Below are positions 46,648 through 56,812 of a stretch of 64,000 nucleotides of DNA, piece after piece (within the stretch, counting starts at the first letter, position 1; every line of letters begins with the position of its first letter). A program made the translations under genes and the position numbers. This DNA comes from Sarcocystis neurona (Eukaryota; Apicomplexa; Conoidasida; Eucoccidiorida; Sarcocystidae), in assembly GCA_000727475.1 (NCBI GenBank), contig KL647314.1, positions 156,304 through 220,303 of the forward strand, given 5' to 3'. The notes beneath the pieces were generated by a model that saw only the letters and a program-made list of their open reading frames with translations, did not search any database and was not told where the DNA came from.

Positions 46648-48700
46648 GTACGTAGCTATGTTCTCACGTACGAGAACAATGGGACAGCGAGATTCATTTT
46701 TATCTGCCAATACGAGAACAGAGCTTCAATTTGCGTCTTTTTATACTCGTATAAATCTCTGCATAGGTGTACACATTCGTGTATGTATGTATGTACGTAT
46801 GTATGTATGTGTATATATATATATATATGTGAACATACTGTAAAGAAGGATGTAGCTGTGTCCGCGCATACGCATATACGTGTGTAAATGTTACTGAACC
46901 CCTTGTGTAGGTGTGTATAAGTATACGTGCACTGACGTATTTAATTACCCATCTGTTGGTCTATAAATATATATATATATATGTATAATGAACGTACTGC
47001 GTGTGTGTGCATATGTGTATATATATATATATGTATAAGGTAATATGGATGATAAGAGACTGTATGAAGGTCCCTTCGTATAAGTTGAGCAACGCCGCAC
47101 TGTGATGTGTGTACTGCATCAAGTCAGTCATCCCGGCGGCACGGCAGAAGCGCTAGCGGCGGCATGGAAAGGAAGGCAGCGGCTTAGCAGCATGTTGACG
47201 TTGCTTTGTCTTGTACTGTTGAAATGGTTTATTATCAGCGGAGCATGCACCAGACGCGCATAAGCGACTCAGTCGCTGTTGCTGCCGTTGCTGCTCCTGT
47301 TCCTGCCGTTGCTGCTCCACTTGCTGCCGTTGCTGCTTCTGTCGCTGCGGTTGCTGGTGTTGCTGCTCCTCCTGCTGCGGTTGCTGGTGCTGCTGCTCCT
47401 CTTGCTGCTGCTGCTACTGTTGACGTTGCTAGTGCTGCTGTTACTGGTGCTGCTGCTGCTGCTTGGCGGTGTCACAACATACCATAGAGATTGAAATCTT
47501 CGGTTGCTCTCGTTCTACATGTGTCTACACTAATAATCTTTTCTTCAAAGTGTACTACTGGGTATTCGTACTTCTATCACCGGTATGCGTGCTCTTCAAA
47601 GGACACTGCTCTTCTCGGTGAGCAGGTGTGTGTAAATATATGTATATATATACACATATATAAATAAATGTATGAAGAATTTAGAGAGGTTTTCTTGCGG
47701 TTTTACCGCGAACAGGAAAGGTGGAACTGTTGGTGCTAGGTATTTGCATGTGGAAGATTGGTGTCCTTCTGCATGTGTTTGTGTGGATGGCTGCGTGTGC
47801 GTTATAGAGGCACGCGTGTACACGTATCGGTACTACGTTCGCCGCGGGTGTTTACGGACACATGTATATGCATATGATGCTTTTCTGGGCAATTCTGCGC
47901 GGGATTGGCAGTTTACCTGTAGGGCTTGATGCGTACGTGCTCGTTGCATTTAGGCGATTCCGTATGTGGTTTGAAGAAATATAGAGCGTATTTTTAGCGG
48001 TGCACGGGTACATAGGTGCGCCTGCCTCCGCACATCATTTCTGTATCTCTCTCGTTTTCTCGCTGTACTACGCGGACACGGTCTTCGGCTTGGGTTCACC
48101 GGAAGCGCTCTACGCGTCTCTTTTCAAAGGAGAGACAAACTTCACGCCGGAACAGACCTGGACGCGCTTCTGCGCCAGCACTCTTTGAAAAGCGAAAATG
48201 GACATTTTAAAAATTAATTCACTTAGAGTATCATTGGCACCAAATGTCATCAGGCGGATTCGGTCTTAAGGTGAAGTAACACGAGTTGAAACTGGCGGAC
48301 ATGTCGTAATTGCTGACGAGACCAGCTAGTCGCAAATACACAGAGGTCAATGTTCGTACACATATGCAGGTGTGTGGCACTGTGAAAGACAATTCAGAAA
48401 TGCTAAATATGCGGAACAATAACCGAAGCTATGTGAGGCGCTTGCGATTACTTACGCTGCGTCGTTGCCAGCGCCCCTATTCGAGGCGAGTAAACCTTTG
48501 TATTCAGGACGCACATATATCATTGATAATCCAGCTCTCAGTTGCTGCCTACAGGTATATATGTATATCTATGTATGCAAGTATATAGGTAGATATATAT
48601 ATGTATATATATATGTACATATATATATATATACATATTTACATATAAAAAGAGAGAGAGAGTAATACGAACGCGATCGACGCGCACATTACTGTGCGTA
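46648..48700. other. Repeat-rich spacer
   Basis: TA/GT microsatellites, then a CTG-oriented array at about 47275-47465. A GC-richer island at 48000-48210 is open in all three plus frames (see findings). No gene is firmly supported. Confidence 0.5.
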
Positions 48701-48859
48701 GATTGGGGAGGTGCTGCTAGAAATCGGTTTGTTCTGCCACGCGTCGTTGTGAAGCTTCAAGGTAAAAACTGAAGGGATTTACTGGGGGACGGCTATTATT
48801 ACATTTGCCCATTCACCGTCTACGTGCCAGAAACGGACGCTTTGCTCTCACTTCTCTAG

Positions 48860-49112
48860 GGAGGCATCTGATCCGTGTTCTTCCGGCTACAAAGACAAGA
48901 AAACTTTTCTGACGCTTTATTCTCTTTCCACTGAAGGACCAAAGGTAATTTTTTGCTGTTTTCGTTCGAAGCCTACCACCCAACCATATTTATCATCGTA
49001 GGTTTATCGGCCCTTTTACCGGCGCGAAGAACGCTGGAGGTCTCATGCGTCTGCCTACAGAACACACACTGCGTTCCTGAACCTACAGCCCATTCGTGTA
49101 CGCGCCAGATAA
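48860..49112 (+). CDS. Candidate 3' exons of an unrecognised gene
   Basis: The first exon, 48860-48944, runs from acceptor TTCTCTAG to donor GTAATT and encodes EASDPCSSGYKDKKTFLTLY then SLSTEGPK. It joins in phase 0 to 49002-49112, from acceptor ATCGTAG, which encodes VYRPFYRREERWRSHASAYR then THTAFLNLQPIRVRAR and TAA. The sequence is non-repetitive and basic. A possible upstream exon ends at 48762 before GTAAAA. An alternative frame of the first exon (RHLIRVLPATKTRKLF, stop TGA) also looks protein-like. The product was not recognised. Confidence 0.4.
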
Positions 49113-49676
49113 AGAAGAGTAACCCACCGGTACCTCGTGTCGCTGCAGTTTCTCCTTACGCCTACTCACACCTGTATTCGCAACAATTTTGGAATTTGTT
49201 CATCTTCCGGATGAACTTCCAGAAGACTCTATGACGTTCACCCGACCCGGCTTCTCGCCACGAGTGTATACACTTCTCTAATTATTTCAAAACAACACTT
49301 ACGAATCCGCAAATGTGGGCGCGTGTAGTTGTCCTTCATTAATCCAGTGACAGATGACCTGAAAGCCTCTTGAATGCGAAGGGTCGAACACGAGAATCTA
49401 CACTGCCGAGGCGAAACTCAAGCTTGTTCACGTTCTGATAAGATCGTGTAAAAGGAAGGCTAGACTGGATAGCCTCTTATCTGCGTGAAGAAAGAACTGA
49501 TGCGGTCAACGTGTAAGTGAGCGCTCTGACAAGCGGTCGCGCATGAGCTGGGCGGGACCAAAAGTACGGAGGTGCATCGGGGGTTGGGTTCTTCCATCTA
49601 CAAACATATTTGTAAGTGTTTATATGAGAACACATATATATTTACGTAAGTATCTCTCCACTGTATGTCTATGTGT

Positions 49677-49707
<31 letters not shown>

Positions 49708-50397
49708 GTTCACACTGTACCACGCCCGCCCCAAGATACACAGAACTGCACACGAGTACGTACGTATCGAAATACACACCTGGATGTAAGCGTCCGTAAT
49801 GTATATCTTATGCTGAAACAAACGTGGTGACACATTTTCAATGGTAAGCGCATGTAGATACATATGTCCATCCATGAAGAAATAAATATATATGTGTAGG
49901 TATGCATACTAGTGTACTATCCTGACGTGCATGATTATGAGCGCCACAAGGTTGGAAACGGACGAGACAGCGCATCTCGCCCTGCAAAAGTCCTCCTCTC
50001 GTTCATCTTCAGACACGCCGTGGTCCCGTCGTAATGATCTTGTAGACCTACTGGTACACGTATCCATATATAAATATGTATACTCACTTCCCCTGTAAAG
50101 CTCAGCACCTGGTGTGGACCTATGGTGCGTGCTTATATATTCGTGTGTGCACACATGTATGCACCGAAAGATCTACGCTTTGGCGTGCACTGCTTTCAAG
50201 TCCGCTTGTATAACGTGTGTCAACTCGCTTTTCTTCAAATGCTAGTGTGCCGCGTGATACGAGAAACGCCAGCTACACAGTACACTATGTGCGTATACGT
50301 ATACACATGTGTATGCACATATCCGTCTATGCATACATATACATGTATACACCTATCTACCTATCTATCTATCCATATATATATATATATATATATG

Positions 50398-50610
50398 TAT
50401 ATAACCTCTACACGTATATGTGTACTATCCTCGTGTATATATATGTATATGTGTATGTATATGTGTATGTATATAACCTCTACACATATATGTGTACTAT
50501 CCTCATGTATATATATGTATATGTGTATGTATATGTGTACGTATATAACCTCTACACGTATATGTGTACGATCCTCCTGTATATATATATATATATATGT
50601 ATGCATATGT
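50398..50610. repeat. Three-copy 72-bp minisatellite
   Basis: ATAACCTCTACAC recurs at 50401, 50473 and 50545, each followed by an ATATGTGTAC.ATCCTC block and TATG/TGTA microsatellite. Confidence 0.85.
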
Positions 50611-50984
50611 GTGTATGTGTGAGTTATATCGTATCTGTATGTGTTTGTATGTATTGTTGTGTTGGTATGTTCGCGAGAATGAGGCAATGGAAGTATTGAA
50701 TGCAACCAATTTCGTTTACCCTTTTTGCTGCTTCTTACCCCCCTCATTGCAAATGTGTCACTGCCGTCGTTGACGTCGATTCAAGCCCGGACGTGCGCAC
50801 CCAAGAGTACTATTTTCACGGTGAGGTGGGAAGCGTTCATAATTTTAGTTCTCGATACCGAAGCTAAACAGTGACTCGATGGATAGAAGCGTAAAGGAGC
50901 ACTCTTCTGACAAACGAGGTGTGCATGAACTCCTTCACTACAGCCATATACATACATATATATATGTATATACACACGTGCGAC

Positions 50985-51215
50985 GGCTGTAATATAGGGC
51001 ACCTGTGACCTGATTTTAAAAGCATGTACATGCGTTCTCTCATCAATAACACGTGTACTATAGGGCACCAACGACATGATTTTAAAAGCAAGTTCGCGCC
51101 TCCTCACGACAATAAAGTTACATATATATATATATATATGGTACATGTGACACACGTACTATACGGGGCCAGTAACCTGGTTTTTGAAGCGAGTGCACGA
51201 GTTCTCTCACCCGTG
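50985..51215. repeat. Three diverged copies of a GGGCACC...TTTTAAAAGC unit
   Basis: Copies near 50995, 51062 and 51163 share a GTACTATAGGGC-like word, then ACCTGATTTTAAAAGC or a variant, then TTCTCTCA. A (TA)n run separates the second and third. Confidence 0.65.
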
Positions 51216-52670
51216 CACTTCTATGCGTAAACCTTCAGAGGAAACGGAAAGTGACGCCACAAATGTTACGATTGTGTTATGCTAGCTGCTTGACACATGC
51301 GAACCCTCGTATGGGTATACATGAGTAAACAGACCCGGGAGCCTATCTAGTTATCACTGCTGTCCGACTTGTCTATCCTTATCTAGTGCTACACATATAT
51401 ATATATATATATTACATATATGTGTGTGCGCTGACGTATCGATACCGTGGTCATGACTACTTCTACGGCGGCTCCCATAATATGGATACATACGCGTGCG
51501 TGCTCGTGACTGTGCTCCTCTGTGTAGTATATGTCTGTCCATATAAATGTGTGTACGTGCACAGGTGTACGCACTTGTATTTCGCGTTTCAATTCCTATA
51601 CATCTAGACGTTAATGCCTGCACTTTTGCGTGTAGGCAGACGCGCGGGTGTTCATTTTATGCACCAAATTTTTGTGGATTTTCACGCGTTCGTATCCTCG
51701 TCTACGTATACGTTGACACACGTATACGTACGACACTTATGTATATGTATCACGCAACCTCATCTATATACTTGCACTGGTTACACGTGTAGGTACTAAA
51801 AGAAATGGGTGTACGTCTGACGTCCAGCCTAACGTGGCTGCTCACGAGCAAGAGCTGCTTCCGGCAGCTCACCAGCAGTTTCTGCCGCTAAGCCTCGTAC
51901 AAGTGTAGACCTGGGCAAGTGTTTTCTTCTTCGTGTTCCGCATTCGCCTCTTCGCTATAATGCCACGAGGTGTCTACTACTGCGCTACCACGCTGGCACA
52001 CCCGTTGTTCGACTCATTACGGTTCCACACATATATACTTATATGTGTATATGTCTGTGGCACATAAAACCACACGAATGGATGTCCTCGTCGAGCACGT
52101 ACCAGGTGTGACACGGTCACATACGTATTTTACGTAAGTACGTGTGCATCGGGGTCCTCTCCCGCATCGATTACGCATCCACGTATCGAACATACACACA
52201 CACATATCGCAGGCATATAGAACCCTGTCCGATCTTGAACATTCACCGCCCATGTGTAGGTGTAATTCGGCTGCCAGTACACATATTAAATTTATCCATA
52301 GCACCTATTATACAGAAAAAACTCCGCGGCCGTGTGACGCACCGCCTCCTAGTCCTACACCGATATGCACGCTTCAGTGTCCCCAGCCGCCCACATATGT
52401 CTGTACATGCATAAATATACACATATATATGCAGAGAGAGCGAGAAAGCGGGACGTTAGAGAGAGCCCTTGAGGGAGAAAGAGGGAAGAAGAGACGTGTG
52501 TATCTAAAAGCATCAAGACGATGCACGTGAAGATCCTCGACATAATATGCACGCATAAACGCTGGTGTAGACATATTTGACACGTGTCAGTCTTCCGACA
52601 AAACAGCATACATATATATATATACATATATATATGTATAAATATGGATAGATGCCCCGTCTCTGTTTAC

Positions 52671-52954
52671 ATATGTGCTATATAATCGGAATAGGGTGCA
52701 AGGTCGCCTTGTGCTCGGATGTTTCCAAGACAAGACAGCCACGCCTCTCAGCAGCATAACGTCCTTGACGACCGACCCACTTGATGGACAGTGCTGGTTC
52801 TGCTTCTGCATTTTTGACTTGGTTGGCTTGAAGAATTTTTTTACACGACCGAGCCACCCGGAGGACGTGGGTGATCCCGCTTTCGCGTTAGCGGCTGAGT
52901 TACCCTGTCTGAATTTTTCAGACGTCCCGTAGCTTCTTCGTCAAACAGCGCTCC
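52671..52954 (-). CDS. Candidate minus-strand exons, function unknown
   Basis: Exon 52904-52954 (acceptor CACCTGCAG, donor GTAACT) reads GALFDEEATGRLKNSDR. The next, 52671-52805 (acceptor AATGCAG, donor GTAAAC), reads in the matching phase KQNQHCPSSGSVVKDVMLLR, GVAVLSWKHPSTRRPCTLFR, LYSTY. A second frame of that exon ends at TAG and is also protein-like (ALSIKWVGRQGRYAAERRGC), so the frame is unsettled. The exons may belong with those at 54267-56535. Confidence 0.35.
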
Positions 52955-54266
52955 CTGCAGGTGGACACCGCGTAACGGATGAAAAAAGACATGTATTTCT
53001 CTTCTTGTACACACACGTAGATATTTGTCCTCCTGCCCCCGACAGTCCTTTAGAAGTCCAACTTTTTTTGCCATACTTGAGTGCGTCACGTTAATCCCCT
53101 ATGCTCAAAAATGTCCACGAAAGAGAATAAACGTAGGCTCGCTGCCTACCCTCCTCTTCTTTCCGTCGCCATCGCAGACTGCAGACAAAGCCTTTACGGC
53201 AATCAATCAATATATATATATATACACCTAGATATGCAAGGCTGTCCTGAGTATGTAAAGGTATATGCGTTTGAGCGTGCACGCGTAGCAGATCTAGATT
53301 TGTAGGAACTTTAGTGTCTCTGTTTACTTTTTCACATGTACGCATACGTCTTTGCGTTGTTGCGCGTCGTAGGCACGCGTACTAACAAGTTCGGGGGAGG
53401 CGGTGAACTGCTGGGTATGAGCACCGCTCCTGCGCCTGCAGACCTACACTAAGTAACTTAGGTGTACGCGTGTGGAGAGAGCAAGGGCACGAGCATACAA
53501 ATCTATACACCTCAGAGACAAGAGGCCACGGGCGTACGCAAAGGTGTACAAAAAGAAGGTGGTATGCGTGTATACACGCGTATAGGCATAAACGCGTTTA
53601 CTGGATGTACAAAGAGAAAACGGAAATGAAATTTCTATATCTCTCTCCGTATAAGTATGTGTGTGTACATATATGCATTTATATACATATATATATGTAT
53701 ATATCTGTATCTCTCTCTCTTATTATATACATATATATATATATCTATGTGTATAGCATATCCACGTTATATCCTGCGTGTCTGCTTGTGTGTACACGTC
53801 CGCATAAAGACAGCAAGGTGTCTTAGTAAGGCAGAGGGAAATACCGGGGAACGTTGTTGCGTATACAAAGAAACAGCGATAGATACGTTTGTGTACAGGC
53901 AATCGAGGCTCGACAGAGAGGCAAAGTAATATGCCAGTTTGCTTACGCGAGAAAAAGCAGGAGTACAATTCTTATTCAAAAGACACATAATACCCCCTCT
54001 ACAGATGCGTACATATATATATATGTCTGTACATATGTATATATATTTATGTACATTTATACATATCTATGTATACGTATATATGAAAAACCGTTGGACG
54101 GATAGAAGCACACATGAATACAGCGTGCGAGAAGGAGTACGGGAGAGAGATGGTTACAGAGGGAGACACAGACACAGACACACAAACACAGAAGTGAAGA
54201 AAAAAAATTCGCCGTACATGCAGCTACCGTGAAGTCTGCTCTGGTGTATGTGTGCTAGAACCCTAC

Positions 54267-54413
54267 CTTTTCTCGACTGGCCGACTTGCACAAGAAGGCT
54301 GCTGTGTCTACCAGCAAGTAAACACTTAGGAAGAGCGGTGCGGCCTCGGTGTAGCGCATCGGCTGCAGCAGTCACAACGCAACATGTGGAGCTTTTGTCT
54401 GGGTCACCGGGGC
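54267..54413 (-). CDS. Minus-strand internal exon, function unknown
   Basis: A 147-base exon between acceptor TGTTTTACAG and donor GTAGGG. It encodes PGDPDKSSTCCVVTAAADAL then HRGRTALPKCLLAGRHSSLL and VQVGQSRK. It enters needing two bases and exits with one over. It is non-repetitive and convincingly protein-like, but no family was recognised. It may be a downstream exon of the membrane-protein gene at 55433-56535 or of a neighbouring gene. A small exon near 54630-54660 ending at GTACGT could precede it in phase. Confidence 0.5.
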
Positions 54414-55432
54414 CTGTAAAACATTAATTTGTGTACACAGACGTTCCCAGCTCGACCTGTATGTACACTGGCACGTCTTTTTCAGTCTTCGCAGTGCCTA
54501 CGAAGGCTCTTGGACAAACGCCTATTTGATTTGGGTTTGCAATCTTCCGCGCCATCTACATGCAACTGAATGAATATGTGTGAAGAGGCAGATGTTCACG
54601 GCCAAACCAGCGACGTACATTCCCCTGTGGCTCTCCTCGCACTCTGGGGACGTGTCTTGGGGCAGCAGGACAGTTATGCGGCGGAGCCAGCGCAACAGGG
54701 ACACGCAGACAGAAGTCGAAACAGAGCAAAGACTTACAAATGCACATGCTTTTACGGGGACATACATGTATACAGAATTGCACGCACGTGTGCGCCCTCC
54801 AATTCCAGCTGCATACATATATATATATATATATATATATGGAGAGGCAAAAATGTGTGAGGCCTGTCACAGTTTTGCAATTCCTCAAAAGGCAATCGAA
54901 TAGCGCGCACATGTACTTGGCACCTTCCTGTAGTGGTATTAAGCATGGTAGTCCGTCCCGCCTACTTGACAAGGTGAATATGCAAGGCCAAGGATATATA
55001 TGTGTAGGCGTCTCGAAATTCTTCCAGTAGCACACTTCGATGTCTCTCTCTTCTACCTCTTATATACACCTAAACACATATTAATCCATACCTACACACG
55101 TGTGCACTGGTGCGCTTCCTGTGGCACTCCTACCTCTATGTATACGATATACACATGCGTGTAGATACTAAACACAAGAACAGCTTTATAGAGACGCTTG
55201 ACTCTCCGTTAGATTATTCCATCTAAAGTAAATGAATGTGTGTATTCCTGCGACCTGAAGAATAACTTGAAAACGAGAGACAGTACCAGTTCGTGTATGG
55301 GGATTTGTGTACATATATATATATATACATATATATATACGCATATACGTATACGCGTGTTTCATTTTACACGTAGGAAGACACGATCACTAAAAAAGTG
55401 TTCACGCTTTGTGAGATACACCATATACTTAC

Positions 55433-56535
55433 AACGTAATTCAGGGAGGTGGAAGGAGGTTGCTTGTAAAGGTCGAAAAAGCTGAGGAGCCCGAGGAGAA
55501 ACCCGCTGAGAGCTGCCAGCAGGAGGCAATTGATGTATTGCCTGCACAGCAACGAGCAGATGAGCAGTAAACAAAAAAGGATAGGAGGACGTGAAGCAAA
55601 TTCGTATTCCCACCATAACAGCAGCAAGAAGACTAGCGTTCGGCAGCCAAGGTAGACCACCACCAGCGCGCGTGCAACACCGGGGACGAGAACAGAGAAA
55701 GTCTCCTCACAAGGGAAACCGAAGGCACACTGGCTCAAAGCGAACCAAGAAGAAAAGGCATGTTGTGGCCGAGGCCTCAGCACCGCAGTAACAGAAGAGA
55801 GATTGTTCTGCTGCGGTGTGTGAAAGGAAAACTGGGGCACAGTGCAAGAAGGAGAAGGCTGGGAAGGCCAGTCTGGCCGTAAGCTTCGGTGTCGTTGGGA
55901 CGAGATAAAGGAGTCGGCGACGCATTCTTCAGAAACATATGGAGAACTGCGGAAGGAACGGAAGATGCTGCCTAGTTTATACTCAGCTGTTATAGACAGG
56001 TGACCGACGGACAGCGGCAGAACAAAAAGGGCAGCAGCAAACGACGCGGCACGTGCTCTCGCCCTGACTAAATACGAAGACCCCCTGTGGAAGCAGAAAG
56101 AGGTAGAGACGGAAAAAAACGCAAAAGTCTCTTCATGCGGGAGACTCTTCTCCTCCTTCTCTCTCTGTCTCTCTTAAAATTGTCGCTCTGCGCATCGCCG
56201 CAGACAGTAGAGCGGGAACTAAAACGCAGCAACACCACCTGACCACAGACCTAGCACAGAAAAGAGAGCCGAAGAAGTCGTCGAGAACGTCGAGAGGAGG
56301 CAGCAGGAAGGCAGCGGCTGAGGGAAGTCCGACAAAGAGACACATACACACGCTCCAACGAACTCGCGCGTACGCCTTGCCACGGTGTCTGCAGACACTG
56401 GCACAGCTATATCAGAGACCGTGGTCTTGCTGCCTGAGTGCAGGAGAGACGACTGAAATTCGCGCACACGTGGGAAAAACGAAGTACATATTTCCTTCAA
56501 CACTGTGAGTAGAAGATCTAAAACTGCCACACCCA
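55433..56535 (-). CDS. Multi-pass membrane protein, two exons of a larger gene
   Basis: Upstream exon 56239 to about 56517-56535 encodes DLLLTVLKEICTSFFPRVRE and on to TTSSALFSVLGLWS, with donor GTGGTG. It joins in phase to 55433-56067 (acceptor TATTTAG, donor GTAAGT, 211 codons). Hydrophobic segments in the second exon include SFAAALFVLPLSVGHLSI, VLVPGVARALVVVYLGCRTL with VFLLLLWW, ILFCLLLICSLLC and INCLLLAALSGFLLGLLSF, so at least four membrane spans are likely. A polar loop of about 90 residues separates the first from the rest. No family motif was recognised. The first coding exon and the 3' end are not resolved. Confidence 0.6.
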
Positions 56536-56812
56536 CTTGCAAGCGGGAGACGTGGTTCACACGCACATGCACATGTATATATATATATATGTATACATAT
56601 ATATTTGTATAGAGGTGGATAGGTAGGTAAAGAGCTAAAACGGTATTCGTGTGTGTATATACATATACACACATGAGACAAAGAAGAACGTCATATACAT
56701 GTGCTGGTCTGTCTATACATCTATATGAAAATACAGGTTTTCTACAGCAGAATTCTGTGTGCTTTTATGCGTGTGAATTTTCGTGATAAATAGTAGGGAC
56801 GGAGGTCCACGC

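Larger units (their letters stand above)
49113..52669. other. Spacer with minisatellites; weak exon candidate
   Basis: Mostly ACGT- and TA-rich DNA. 49543-49611 (plus) reads MSWAGPKVRRCIGGWVLPST plus NIF before a perfect GTAAGT donor and could be a first exon, but no partner was found. It also contains the repeats at 50398-50610 and 50985-51215. Confidence 0.45.

Noticed and set aside
47275..47465. Poly-Ala/Leu plus frame and poly-Ser minus frame
   Set aside because: A pure CTG array with no start context, splice partner or unique sequence.
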